64,000 nt of DNA from Crocodylus rhombifer. Lineage: Eukaryota; Chordata; Crocodylia; Crocodylidae. The DNA lies in contig JAVSML010019123.1 in assembly GCA_038503035.1 (NCBI GenBank), positions 104,794 to 168,793 of the forward strand. The letters are read 5' to 3'. The notes beneath the pieces are model-generated. The model saw only the letters and a list, made by a program, of their open reading frames with translations. It did no database searches and was not told the DNA's origin. Shown in pieces: positions 1 to 12,597 of the stretch; position 1 is the first letter of the stretch; the number at the start of each line of letters is the position of its first letter. Position numbers and translations under genes: made by a program.

Positions 1-3000
1 GGCAGCACTAATCAAAGACAAATCACAAAGGTTTTGATTTCTTCTGTTGAGAACTAATACCTAGGGGCAAGGTGGAGGAGGGAACTGTTTGATATCGAGG
101 AACCAGATTTCCCACACCCTTTACTACCTGATTTAATAAATGCTGAATGGATTTATTCTACAAGGGAGAAAAATGTATTAAATCATATCAAAACCTATTA
201 CTTTGATGGCACTTCCAGAGAGGCGTATTATAGCTGGTAATATATATGACATTTTTTATAATAGTTTATGGGGCTGGATCCTGCTTATATGCACACGGGT
301 GACTTTAGCTACCACTGAAACGACTTGTTCGATGAAAAGTTACGCACATGCGTACGCCAGCTGTGGGGTCAGGGCCTATATTGCTAAAAACAAAATAGCA
401 GGAAATAAACAGCATGGATGCCATAAGAATGAAGCTTCCTGCTTGCAGCATTTCTTCGAAGTATAATTACAGCCCCACTGAAGCATGAATGTAGCCTAAC
501 ACATTTGGAACCGCTGTAATCAGTGTAATCATGCTGCCATTTCATTTACTTTCACACATTCTGTTAAGGCATTAGGAGTGCTGTGTGGGCTGCTGGAATG
601 ATACAGTTAATACTGCCCATTTATTTTGTTCATGCTGTTAAATCGTGTTGTTATTCTGCTATATTCATGCTGGTTTTGTATGACTTTAAGACTGAAGCAG
701 ACCCTATTTACATCCAGGATCAGAATAACCCTTTACAGAGCAGAAATAGAAGGTAAAAACTGTTGCTACTGGATTTTTTTGTGTTAATAGAACCTGTCGT
801 ATCTACAGCTAATTAGCAGCACTGGGACCAAATGAAAATAACAGAAAATTCCCTCAAGTAAACTTGTTCCTGCTATTTAGTCACCGGGGGATAAAAAAGG
901 ACATCAGAAAATCTACTCTAGCTGTTATTTTAACCCACCTCGAGTGTCCCACTTGTAGTACACCTCCTTTATGCAGGAGCATTAGCAGAATAAAGGAATG
1001 TGACAGGTATTGCCTTAAAGATATAGAGCATAATTAAAATTAGCTAAGTGAAGCAACAGCAGCAAAGGGATGCATGCAAGGTTCGACTTCTGTATTCCCA
1101 TACCTATCCCATGGTAAATATGACACACACTGAACTTGAAATACAGTAAGCCACTAATTTATCATATTAATTACACTGAGGATGTCTAAGGCAGCTTGCA
1201 CTAAACACAATAAAAGCAAGTTAAATTAGAACCAGTGTATTAAAACGGCACAAAAGCCTGACTATTGACCTGTTTTTTTCCCATCTATTCATTTCTATTA
1301 TTCTATAAATGGTTTGTCCAGTTTTAAAGACAATTTGTAAACACCTTTATGGGGATATTCATAAAGAGAGGTGTCAAATAAGGTGTGAAAAATAAGAGGC
1401 TGGGATCTGAATGAAAATTTGACACCTTGATGTCTATAGAAGAATTTAAATAATTATTACATAATCAGGCTCCAAAGAGTGAAATCTATATAGCAATTAA
1501 AGCAATAATGCTCTTCTAATCACTTAAGCACCTAGAGTGTGCATCAAGAGGTAATCACATTCATTGTAAATTTATATGTCATGCATTTCCTTGCAAGCGT
1601 TTTGAAGGAAAGTGATGCAAAAGACACAGGTGCCTAAATTAATAGACATTAGAAAATTGGCAAGGGATTTAACTACACTGGTTATTGTTTTCAATTATTA
1701 AACAATTAGTGTGAACATCTTTGTACACCTGGTCCCAGATCATGCGATTCAATTACTTTGAATGGCTTTGAGCATCTATTTGATCACTTAATACTAAAAT
1801 CTGCAAAACACTGGGCATTAAGAAGTGTGTTTGGCAGAGGACATTGATATTTCCCTGAAGTTTTCCAGAAAAGTTCACTAATCAGAACACACAGGTCTGC
1901 AGAGCCATGGCTGTAATTAATAAAGAACAAGTTTCATTAAGGGTTGTTTTTTTGTTGTTGTTGTTTTTTTAAAGTGAGAGCCAGAGAGGCATGTGGTTGA
2001 CAAAGGATTGAGCAGCAGCATTTAAGAATCCATTGAAAGAGGTATTTATCTATCTGGCACATCCTATGTTTGATGTGATAATTAAAGAAATTTGTCACAC
2101 ACTCCTACCCTTCCTTCTTTTCATACTATACACTGTAGCAACCCAAAGAGCCTTTCTAATTTAGCTTCGAGCCTGCTGCATACATCTTTCTACTCCAGCT
2201 CTGAGGGCTGCACTCTGTGAATTATTACTCAATACAAATTTTCAGATAAGCTTAATATGAATTAAATCGGACCAATAGGATTTTAGACAGGAGACTTAGG
2301 AGTGTTTAAGATAAATAGGTTTAAAGTGTCTTACTCTTTATTAAAAAAAAGCCACCGCATCTGAAACTTTATGGAGTTTAGGGGAGCTGATCCAAAATCT
2401 GTTGACAGCCTTGATAGCATAAATAGAGTGGAAAAGAAGGAGCTACGTTCTGATATCTTAAAAAACAAACACAACCATTCTGGTGGCTTGAAGCAAACAC
2501 CTGAAACCTTAAAAAAATACAAGCGAGTACATGATGTTAAGTGCTGTTGAAGTGGGAGCTAGAGTATGTTTTCCAAAACTTCAAACAGTTAATTGGCAGG
2601 GAGCTCTTACCCCAGTATCAAAACATGCCAATGCAGCCAAGAGTGACAGGGTAACAGAACTGATTTCAGACTCAGGCTCTCTTTACTTTACACATCCTGG
2701 TATTTCTGACTCCCACTGATACAAGAGAAATAACATTAATGTCAATCATCAAGAGCCTCAGACAATGGCATTTGATTAAGAAAAATCTTTGCAACAAATG
2801 GCACAAAAGAATATTGTGCAATTATTATTATTATTATTATAACAACAAGCATCTACTAAACTGCCAGTCAAACAATGTCATTTCCAGGTCTTCTCAGGAT
2901 CCACAGCATGAATTTCTGAATGCGACTATTCATGCTCAGTCAGAGCAGGGAGAGACGAATCTTTTATTACAGAATAATTTACTTACATTTTTTTTTTCTT

Positions 3001-4080
3001 CTTCAGTAACGTCCATAAGGACAGTACAAATTTCCCAGTCTGTATTTCTTTTTTGAGTTCAACCAATAAACTTTTGCACAAGTTTGCTGGCAGTTCTGTG
3101 GACTGATTTTAATCAATTTATCTTTAATATTCAGTGCTCAGTATTTGAGCTGCATTGATGACTTGTGATGGGTCATAGAAACCACACAGTATTATTTCTG
3201 ACCCCTGATAAAATGAGCATGCATGTGACTATTTTGCATGCACAAACTTAAAACTTTATTTCTTCAACCATTTGTACAAGGAAAATGGGGAGTTGCACTA
3301 CAGAGAAGCTAGTGATTTGGAAATCTATTATCTCTGTGTTACTTCACACGTTGTCTGTCAAGGATGAGGCCAATAATAAAAGCACATCAATGCTAAAAGG
3401 CATTCCTCAAACTCCCCATTAGCTGCAAATTGATGGTCTGCTTGGAAGTTCCAAGCAGAATCTTAAGGCCATGTTAACGAGGTGGCCTTTAACATCAAGG
3501 AGATTTGTGGCTGCACTCAGTCTTACATACTGCAAGCTCTAACGAGGTATTTACCATTTGAACTGATGTAAACTAGGCAAGTGCATATGCTAATTTTGTT
3601 AAGCTTATTGACCTTTGCCTGTCCAATGAGATAGGAATAGACAAGAGTGAGTGGACATTTCAAGGAAAAAGCTAGGGAAAAGACAGGAAGGATCAGAATA
3701 CATGTTGCAAGACATATTATGATATTGCACATAAATATATATCTGTCTGTGCCAGAAAGAAGATGGATACCATTGGCAATACGCCCTCCTTAGCATTCAA
3801 GTCAGTCCATGTGATTTTAGAAATCAATTTAGTAAACTGACATCAAAAAGTCAAAGTCTGCTATGGTGTTTTGATTGTTTGAAGAAAGGATTATTTACGG
3901 GAGAGCTTGTTGAATGGAAACCAAATAAAGAAAGAGGAAAAGAAGCTAAAATCCCTTGCTCCTTAAAAGTTACCTGGCCTTTCCAGTGACTTTTAAAGTT
4001 ACCAATAAATCCTTTTAACTGTAACACCAATAAAAGGTATAACCCCGTAAAATAACTTTGCTTCTTACATATTTCCTGGA
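1..4080. other. AT-rich sequence, no gene seen
   Basis: No reading frame here resembles a known protein, and the short open frames have no conserved motif. The sequence is AT-rich with few recognisable recent repeats. Simple tracts include a TTG run near 1948-1965 and an ATT run at 2818-2840. Old or conserved noncoding elements could be present but cannot be shown from one sequence. Confidence 0.6.
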
Positions 4081-4425
4081 CCAGCACAGCTACATCACTC
4101 CACCACTATCATACTTAATCTGGACAGCACCTTATCAAACAAAAAGCTTCCAGGTGGTTTCCCTGTCTCAGTGCACCCTGAAAGGTATCGGGCCTGATTC
4201 CACTTCAGGGAGAAGAAAAGGTAGCACAGTATTCTGCACTCTCAAAATACCCACACAGTACCAAGAAGTCCTTTAGCTACAGGTCCTGCTGCTTCATGGC
4301 TCTTTATCCTTGTTCTCCATTTCCCATTTCAAGCAGTTTCTTGAAGCTACAATACAACCGTGGCAAGACAATGTTTCTAAATAGGGATTACTTACACCTG
4401 TGAAGTTAGGTGTTTGTAATTTCAG

Positions 4426-4872
4426 AACTTCAAGGAAGCCACCTTTGACTACTGCCAAGTTGGGCACGTTGTGAAACACTTGCATAGTAACTAGGCAAAA
4501 CAAATCAAATCAAATCACCGTGTTTCAAGCTGTGTTACCACGTTGAAGTCAAAGGCCAGGTTTCCAGAAAGAACTTTGAACTCTGAATTAAATAATGGTA
4601 TACGTTCCAGTGAACCAAGGGCTGATTTCTTTCCCCTTGGTTTCAAAACCCAAATAATAAATCCACTCCAAGTATTCCAGACATGTCTGGTTCACTGGAA
4701 AGTGTACCATTATTTAAATTCAGAGTTCAGCAGTGCTCTCTGGAAACCTGGTCTTTGACTTCAGCATTGTAACACAACTGGAAACATGGTGATTTTTTTC
4801 ACCTAGTTACTATGCAAGTGTTTCATGATGTGTCCAACTTGGCAATAGTCAAAAGTGTCTTCCTTGAAGCTC
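4426..4872. repeat. Large imperfect inverted repeat (hairpin of about 185-bp arms)
   Basis: The left arm (about 4426-4617) reads as the reverse complement of the right arm (about 4688-4872). Shared blocks include AACTTCAAGGAAG, CTTGCATAGTAACTAGG, GAAGTCAAAG, CAGGTTTCCAGA, CTGAATT(T)AAATAATGGTA and TTCCAGTGAACCA. By eye the arms agree at roughly 80% or better. The loop of about 70 bp holds a small CCAAGGG/CCCCTTGG stem. Beyond the arms similarity fades and I see no target-site duplication. An old foldback-type DNA transposon is the simplest reading; a local inverted duplication is the alternative. Confidence 0.85.
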
Positions 4873-7800
4873 AGATGGAAGGTCCGGTTATTTTTACGGT
4901 GAATTTCACTGGGATTTGGGAATCTCAGAGCTCTAATCCATCAGCATGAATTCATGTTATCTGACACCAAAAAACTGCTGGTCTAACCCTCCCCCCACCC
5001 AAAGTATCATGCTTTGTGGAGCTCTAGTTTAGATGTGCTAGATGTTAAACAGATGACAGAGTGAACTTTAATCTTCTCACATAATCTTTGATCATTTTAA
5101 AAGAAGAGGTTAAGATGAAACACGGCTATAATCTAGTGGTGATTTGTCTTTATTATTATTCCTGAAGTTTTTATTATGGGGGTTTTCTTTATTTTTTCTC
5201 TCTCTCCCAGGTATTCGGGATATGACATCATCTTTTACAGTCACCAAATCAAGTGAATTGTACTAATGTTTTACTCATTTTTAAGATACTTGTAGTTGTA
5301 ACACTAATGTTGGCCATGAAACCTAACTACCTGGGAATATATAATGTTAAAAAAATCCATCAGATTACTTTAACAGTAACCTAACCTTTTAAAGTCTCCA
5401 ACTTTTAAGACTATACCTCAAAATATTTAAAGAACAGGTCAGAATTGTACTCCGATTATCAGTCACTCTTTCATCTGCCAATCTTTATAGTTTCCAGGAC
5501 TTTCAGTTTTAGTTCGATTGCTCATTTCACAGACAGAGAGTGTCTCATACTCCTTCACTCTTTCCTCTGTAAAACTAAATATTGTTTTAAAGCTCCCATT
5601 GTGTCTGATGCAGTTCTGTCTATCTGCAGGCTAATGGAGCAGGTCAGCTGTTTTTTGTAATTTTTTCCACCCTTAATTATCAGACAACTTTTTCTTTTGG
5701 TCTGCTTTGTCAGAAGACCAATTATGTAACTAATTCTTCAGTACAACCCATCTACGGATTTATCACTCCTTCCCCCTTGGTCCTTGCTCATACCAGCTTC
5801 CTTCCCTCCAACAGTGGCTCTTTCCTGCCCATCTGCTAGAAGATCAGAGAGAAGTAAGAGCTCTTCTCATCCTAACTGCCCCAAGTTATGTCTTCCATGC
5901 CTGCACTGACCTGCTTATACCCATCCTCAAGGAAAGGAAGAGGAAAGGAAAACTTTCAAGTTGATGCTAGAAATGGCTAGAGATAATGCACTGGTGCTAA
6001 TGATGGAAAGTGCCTCAAGAAACTGTCTTGTGAAAGAGAGAGAGTCTAAGAATAATTGGGGCCCCACCATCTCCTTAGGTCCAGGCTGCTCTTCCCTAGC
6101 TTGGATCCAGCTGAGGAAATGGTGAGAGGAGGAGCAATGGGGAATAGAGCTGTCTGCTATATGCATGCCAGTGAGCTGGGTGTTTGACACTAGCTGGGCG
6201 AAAAGGATGCCTCACTTGGGGAAACAAGCCCTTTGTTCAGTGTAACTTCTTTGATTGCATTCCTGGGCTGATCCTACTGAGCTGAGGCTAGCAGCCCTGC
6301 CTGCTTTGAACCTTCACCCTAAAGGAACTGTAAGCCGATGCTGGATAACAAGGAAAACCCCAAGGTAACTGGAATAAAACAAAACCTGCAGGCACTGCTT
6401 ATTGACCCAAGAAGAAAGTTCAAAAGAACTGAATAATGTTCTCTCTGGGGTTACAAAAGGGCCCCAGTAGGCAGGACCCAATTAATCCTTTAGTAGCTCT
6501 TCTGCATCTGACAACAGCTTCCTTAAAGAGATTTCCTTACTCTTTTAAAGTGTGTGCCTTTCCCATGGCGTAGGAAGCTCACTTTCAGGCTGCTGGTCTT
6601 GCCTGTCTGGCTCCCCTAGGTGCTTCTCTATTGCTACATCTAAATTATTAGTAACTCTCAGCTTTGGCATCGTCACCTGGCTGCAGGAACAAATCAAAGA
6701 GTTCTGGAGGCAGCCTATCAATTTGGTTTTGTACCATAATAACAGTTACTTGATGGTTAAGTGGGATCATTTCAAGCATTCTTTTTCTTCTTTTTCCCTA
6801 TTTCTCTGTGCCCAAAACACTGCTGGAGCTGCCTTCCTTCTAAATGCTACCCGTTCACCTTTTGTGACTGTATAAAATAGAAAACCTCTGCTCTTGTCAA
6901 AGGGATAAACTGAAACAGTCACTTATCTGGCTGAAGAATTGCATGCTAGACCAATCTAAAAACCACTTTTCAAGTGCCCTCTGCTGGATGTAGTCATCTC
7001 TCTTGGGTTGGGATGTTTCAGGAACTGACAGTATCGCTCTAAGATGCTAGCTTCTGAAGGCTGGGCTGAAAGGTAAATTGGGTCTGGTACTAACCTCAAA
7101 GCTGGCAGGATCCAGAGCTGAACACATGTGCAACAATCAGACATCAAATGTGAAGGGCCAAGTCTTTTTTTTTCTTTTTTTCTTTTTCCTGTTGGGTCTT
7201 TATATTTGCTGGTTCCTATGTAAGGAGCATTTTTGTCCTACCTTTCTTCTGCCTTTAAGCCCCTAATATATCTTCTATACATACAGCCATATATAAAACA
7301 TTTAAAAAAATGAAAACCAAAGCCTTTTCAGTATTCAAGCTGTTGTCTGCGTGGTGCAGGGCTCTCTGCTTTCAAATGTGAGCTCTCCTGTACCTAGGGG
7401 TGGGCAAGATTTTGCTATACTCCAAACACTGGCATTTTCTACATGAATTAATATTTACAAAGACTTCTGCCTAGAGTAAGGAGTAAATGCCATGTAAGAC
7501 CCAATCCTGCTCCCATCAGAGACAATGGGAATTAAGCCACTGACTTCAAAGGGAACAGAGCTATCCCTGTAGAGTATATTTCATGCTTCCCCAGTCTTGG
7601 CTAGATTACTGCAAATTAAACATAGGCCTAAGTTGCCAGAGCCCATAAGCACTCCATTAGCCTCAAAAGGATTTGGCTAATTTCAGTCTAATACTTACCT
7701 ATTTTACAGAGTATGGACAAAATTCATCCCTCGGATAAAGCTACTAATGAATGTATCTCCACAGTGTCTACATGTACCCAGTGCCAAAAGCCAGGGAGGA

Positions 7801-8394
7801 TTAATGCATTTGAACAACTCACAGAAAACAAATATTATAGACAAGAATGTACTCAGTATTGTAAGAATAAGAATAGTAAGCAAAATAGGAGCCAGCACAT
7901 CTCATCATCACATAATATTCTGAATATATTGTGAGACCTTTAATGCCTTCTGGGCTTTCAAAGGGGGCAGTGGCTACCATTTGTTCATACAACACAGGTC
8001 AGTGTCCCAACCTCCCTGGAAGTGGCACCGTGCTGAAGGGAGCTACCAACTCCAGTTTTCAATCAGCCGTTTTACATTAAATACACTTACGAGGAGCCAA
8101 GTGGTATCCCAGGAGATCTTGCCATGACATAGTTGTGCTGATAAGGCACTCTGATACAGTTGCTGCATACACTTCAGTTATACTTCTCCCAAAATAACAT
8201 CTTAATTCCCAGTGTACCTGGCAATGTACCTAGGTTTCTGGACCCTGCTAGTTTTGCTACTGACATACTATGTAAGTTGATGGAAGTTTTTTCACTTCTC
8301 TGCGCAGGACTCCATACAAGTGCGAGGATTGCCTACTTTGCATCTTTCGCCAACATTTTGTTTGCCTTGTAAAATTGGGGAGCAGGAGTGGTCA
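4873..8394. other. AT-rich sequence, no gene seen
   Basis: No exon, RNA gene or well-defined mobile element is recognisable. Near 7396 a stretch reading TAGGGGTGGGCAAGATTTTG resembles one end of a hAT element, without a partner end. Around 7500-7560 a stretch of the type 'CCCAATCCTGCTCCCAT..GACTTCAAAGGGA' recalls a very old amniote interspersed repeat, but neither is bounded well enough to annotate. Confidence 0.5.
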
Positions 8395-8615
8395 GGATGC
8401 TAAGCTTGGATGCTAGCCACCTCGGTTCTCGTGCTCTGTCTCTGATCATTTCAGTAACACTGGCTACGTTGCACCTTCCTTGGCCTCAGTTTCCCTACGT
8501 ACAAAATGGAATGATCCTGACCTCCTTTTGAAAGCACTTTGAGAACTACTGCTGAGAGGTGCTATACAAGCTAAAGATTGTACATTGCTTGTACAGTGCC
8601 GGGAACACTTGACCC
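8395..8615 (-). repeat. MIR-type SINE fragment
   Basis: Read on the plus strand it contains GGCCTCAGTTTCCCTAC, ACAAAATGGAATGATCCTGAC, AAAGCACTTTGAGAACTAC and GTACAGTGCCGGGAACAC. These correspond in order to the reverse complement of the MIR (tRNA-derived, CORE-SINE) body and 5' region. The copy is degenerate, as expected for an ancient insertion. L2-linked 3' ends have similar wording, so the exact subfamily is uncertain. Confidence 0.65.
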
Positions 8616-9754
8616 TCTCCTCATTTGTGGCCTCTAGACAGTATTGTGATACAAAGGACAAGAGTAATGTTTGTAATGAATTCGGTGTTGGTAAAGGTGC
8701 ACAACAAGGCACTATAGGTATTACACTGCAAGAAATAGAATGATAACAGCTTTCCTGGGGTGGAAGGGGTCAACTACAATGCTGCTTGTTTCCTGAAAAG
8801 CTGCACTTGACATCCTTTAGATGGAAACTTGACCATTCGAGCAGCTAATTGACAGCAGGAGGTCTTGCTGAACACATCTTCAGAGAGGCTTTAATTATAC
8901 AGGGACACCTTGTTGTCACACAAATCCTATAAATAATGCTTGACATTGCTGGGGGCCGGGTTTGAAGAAGGGTACCGTGAGAGATTCCTGGATTATCACC
9001 CCTCTTTGGGGGGAGTTCTGTGGTATTTAATGTAGCAGTTTCGGGGCTCTTTTTATTATTATTAAAAAAAGCATTTGATACATTGTTGACTGCTGCTGAA
9101 AAACTGAGCGCTTCAGCAGATCATTTTGTTGACCAAAAGAAAGAACAAAAAATATTGCTTCAAAAAGCAAACAATTTGTGATGACTTTGAAGCATAACAT
9201 AAAATGTCTCATTGATTTTGTCCCAGAGGACAGGTGTAGAGAATGAATAACCAAAGAAGCAATGAAGCATATAATATTAGTGCATGCAACATTACTTGTG
9301 CAGTATTATTTTTAATCCATTTGTTCACCTTTGACCCTGCATGTTCACTTGCTATCAATAGTAGAAAGGCAGATAGGTGGTATTAGCACTGGATCGTTGC
9401 AAAATCATTACATATCTAGTCAAAGATAGACAAAAGCAGCTGAGGAGGGTACAACTGCTCACATTACTGTTCCTCTCCTTAGCTTAAAAATGCGGCATCT
9501 ATTATAGCCTACATTAACACAAATGCTATGCTTTCATCTGAAAAGAAGGTGTTTGTTCAAATTCCTGATTCAGTCATTGTTAATGATTTTTTACAGTTAA
9601 GTACTTAGGTGTCTTTAGAGCCCAAGCCAGAAAGTTCCCTTCCTCTTCTGGCATTGGAAGCAGAAATGCAGAGGTACAAGAGGTGCAGCTGGGCCTTGGC
9701 TCTGGAAATAACCACACAACTTGGTGCCTATATCTATCATGGCCTTGAGCTCAG
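8616..9754. other. Sequence without recognised gene
   Basis: No exon or clear repeat is seen. Short poly-T/ATT runs occur near 9050. Confidence 0.5.
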
Positions 9755-9932
9755 TGGGTGCATCTACACGCGACGCTTTACTGTGAAGCAGCATATTTTA
9801 CTGTGCAGTAAGCATGTATGTCTATATGTGCGAATGCTTACCGCACAGTAAACCTCACTAATCGCGATGCAAATGTAAGTAGCAAATATACTCTCAATTA
9901 GTAGTGGCAAAGTAGTGCTTATGTAGATGCCT
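9755..9932. mobile_element. Small non-autonomous TIR element
   Basis: The left end reads GGGTGCATCTACACGCGACG and the right end, on the opposite strand, reads CAGGCATCTACATAAGCAC; the two share GCATCTACA(C/T). The interior is rich in CAGTAAAAC/TTTACTGTGCAGTA motifs, as is the element at 12381-12597. No certain target-site duplication is visible. This fits a MITE; reported crocodilian MITEs such as Chompy are a possible match, untested here. Confidence 0.5.
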
Positions 9933-10640
9933 GATTGGGAGCAAATCTGCTCCTGGTCACCCTGCCACCAGAGATTGCTCCTTGCTCCTGAGAGCTGCCT
10001 GCTGCCAGGTTGGGCTCTGCCACTGGAACTGAGGCAGGGACTATGTCCCCCTGTCCTGCTGCAGGGAGCTTCAAGCCCCTGCTCCAAGATTGTGATCGGG
10101 GAGCAGTGGCCGGGAGATCCTTATCTCTGAGCCCCCACCTTGGCCTCACAGTCAGGGAGCAGGAAGCTGGGCAAGCCTCATCTTCTCAGCTCGAGCTTTG
10201 CAGCTATGGGGCTCGGGCCAGAAGATCCTGGGAGCTTCCTGCTGGCAGGGGCTGGGGAGCCTGTTTCCTACTCAGGGCTGTGAGCATGGAGCTGAGCACA
10301 GAGCTGAGTGGGGAACTAGCTCCCCAGCTCCGCAATCATGGAGTGTCCCACACAGAGGCAGGTCCCAGACTCATGCCCCAATCAGATAATCGAGGCATGG
10401 AGTTTGGAAAAAGCTGCAGGGGTGGGTTAACTCCCAGTCCCCTGCCCTGACCTGCTGGTGGGGCAGCTAACTACTCCACCAATGAATGGGACAGGGAGCT
10501 GGGACATGCCCATCCCTTGCAGCTCTTTCCAAATCTCCTGCCCCCGATCAGGGAGCCAGTTCCAGGAACTCCTTGCTGCTGGGGCAGGGAGACATTGCCT
10601 TGTTCCAGGGATTGCGTGTGCATGTCGCATGGAACATTGT
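9933..10640. repeat. GC-rich repeat island with foldback at 10382-10553
   Basis: GC content rises sharply compared with both flanks and no frame looks like a real protein. Within it, 10382-10455 is approximately the reverse complement of 10481-10553, sharing TTTGGAAA(A/G)AGCTGCA and adjacent blocks, with a loop of about 25 bp. The open frames on both strands (the longest is 146 codons) are by-products of GC richness. Most likely transposon-derived and possibly the core of the element whose end lies at 9755. Confidence 0.6.
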
Positions 10641-10769
10641 CACTGTAAGCACCATGTTCTCCACCTGAATTTTAAAAGGAAAGCATGAACCACTCATCCA
10701 TGCCTAAGGGGCAACTAAGTCCAAGACCCTACTGGGGCTGTGAAGCCCAGTCTCACAGAGGCATCAAAC

Positions 10770-10962
10770 TCTGGGTGGCAAGGAGAATGTCAGATGTCTT
10801 CCCCGGAGGAGTGGTACAGTCACCTTCCCTGAGGATCTTCAAAAGACAATGCACACCTTGCTGGGGTCATCTGACCTCAGCAGTCTTTCCTGCCTTGAGC
10901 AGGAGGGCTAGACATGATGATCTCTGAGGTCCCGTCCAGCCCTGAACTTCTATCCATCTATA
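10770..10962 (+). mobile_element. CR1 LINE 3' end (truncated, decayed)
   Basis: The frame GGVVQSPSLRIFKR (from about 10803) matches the C-terminal end of CR1 ORF2. It is followed by the CR1 3' untranslated hallmark: TTGCTGGGGTCATCTGACC, a pyrimidine-rich TTTCCTGCC stretch, ATGATGATCTCTGAGGTCCC and CCAGCCCT, ending in a degenerate TCTATCCATCTAT tail. The copy is heavily 5'-truncated and not coding. Confidence 0.85.
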
Positions 10963-12144
10963 TCCTTTCTTTTAGCATTTCTTAATGGCTAGCTTAGTTG
11001 TTCTCCTGATCAACATGCCGTCTGTTGTGAATTCCATCCATAGACAACTTGCTCATCCCATTCACTGTTTAGGGAATTTAGATGCCTACCTTGGGTTAGT
11101 GAATCCTACTTCCTGAGCTGGGCACCTCAACGCTAGGCATGGTGACTCAGCATTGCCAGGCCAAGGTCCCTTTGCGGATCTGTATCTAAATCTTTATCGC
11201 TGACATCCATGAGAAAGGAGAAGGCCTAACTGTTCATGAAATATATGAAGATTAAAGTGCCTAAAGCTTTCTGAGGGTCCTGGACCTGAGAGCTGGCAGA
11301 GCTGTTGGGCTCTACGTAACTGCACAAACCCTGCAGAGAGGCTGTAAAGTGGCGGTTTCAGGTTCAGAGTTTTAAACTGACAGTTTAAGGGCATAAAGTG
11401 ATCATTTTAGGCTCCTGAAACTGTTTTCTCTCTGGGTCAATAATACCTTTAAATATTCCAAATCTTGGCTTCCAACTGCACAGAGCAGTCTAACCTAGCC
11501 TGGTTGATCCCAGGAAGTTTACTTTAGCCTCTAGTGTTAGTCAGAATGCTTTTTTGGTTCATTCAAAACTCAAACCTTTTTGGGTCACGTACGCTTTCTG
11601 ATTTTGCTGTACTGCTTTGTACCATTATAATTCTGTGTTATGTATAATAAAAAGGCAACTCTATGTCACTACAACCACACTGTAATATCTTCAAAAACCC
11701 AAGAGATACTGGAAAAGCTGTTCTTGATTTTTTTTTCTCTTCTGATTTTTTTCCCCTCCACTTATATTTCTCCTTTCCCTTCTTCCGCTTTCCTTCCTTT
11801 TAATTACCATCTCGAAGTTTACTCTCTACACTGAGGGCTTTGCACACTCAGAAACTTTGTTCTATAGCAACGTGATTATAAACAGAGGTGTATAACGACA
11901 GTGAGAATAAAGGAAGAAGTTTAAAATTACAGTTATTTAAGCATAATACAATGTGCTCATTAGCATACATGTATCTAGGAAGAGAGGGAGAAGCTGTGGT
12001 AAATGAATTTAGACCAAAATTTAAAGGAGCACTGAGGGCAAATGGGTAATCCCAAGCATATGCCTCCAGCCCCCATCCAACCTACTTTCTACACCCACAA
12101 TTTTCAGTCACAGATATTGCAGTGCTTTTGAATGAAGTTCAGTG
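10963..12144. other. Sequence without recognised gene
   Basis: No exon or diagnostic repeat is recognised. A pyrimidine-rich stretch occurs at about 11725-11800. Confidence 0.5.
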
Positions 12145-12290
12145 TCATGATCTCCCTCCCCATCTTACAGATGGGGAAAAAAAAAAAAAGGGGATATAAG
12201 GCTGTTCCCCACTTCAGGATACCAGGTAAATGAGTAGTAGGACCAGAAACTGTACCCAGGTTTCTGTGTCTCTAGCCTCAATACACTGAT
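12145..12290 (+). repeat. MIR-type SINE fragment
   Basis: It contains CCCATCTTACAGATGGGGAAA followed, after an A-rich expansion and some divergence, by AGTAGTAGGACCAGAAACTGT and CCCAGGTTTCTGTGTCTCTA. This is the order of the MIR core and 3' region on the plus strand. The poly-A at about 12177-12190 is probably a local expansion inside the element. Confidence 0.6.
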
Positions 12291-12380
12291 TGGTTTCAGG
12301 TGCACACACCATTTGCCAGCAGTTACAACTCATAATACACTAGTATCTGAAACACTGCAATAGCTCAAGCACTACTTAGG

Positions 12381-12597
12381 AAGCACATCTACACACGATG
12401 CTTTGGCACAGTCGTTACTGCGCATACAAATACTAAATAAATGCTCAGTACCCAGAGTTACTGCTCAGTAATGCCAGTGGATGGTCTTTTAGGTGATGAT
12501 ACTGTGCAGTAGCATAGTAGCACTGCCTGTGCTGTGACTTGCTACTGCGCAGTATTCTTCAGTTACTGCACAGTCAGCATCTCGTGTAGACGTGCCC
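12381..12597. mobile_element. Small TIR element (MITE), about 217 bp
   Basis: The left end AAGCACATCTACACACGATG and the reverse complement of the right end GGGCACGTCTACACGAGATG match over most of 20 bp and define terminal inverted repeats. The interior repeats TACTGCGCAGTA-type motifs. AGG flanks both sides (12378-12380 and 12598-12600) and could be a 3-bp target duplication, but this is weak. No coding capacity. Confidence 0.7.

Noticed and set aside
7396..7450. hAT element end (TAGGGGTGGGCAAG)
   Set aside because: No partner end or duplicated flank was found.
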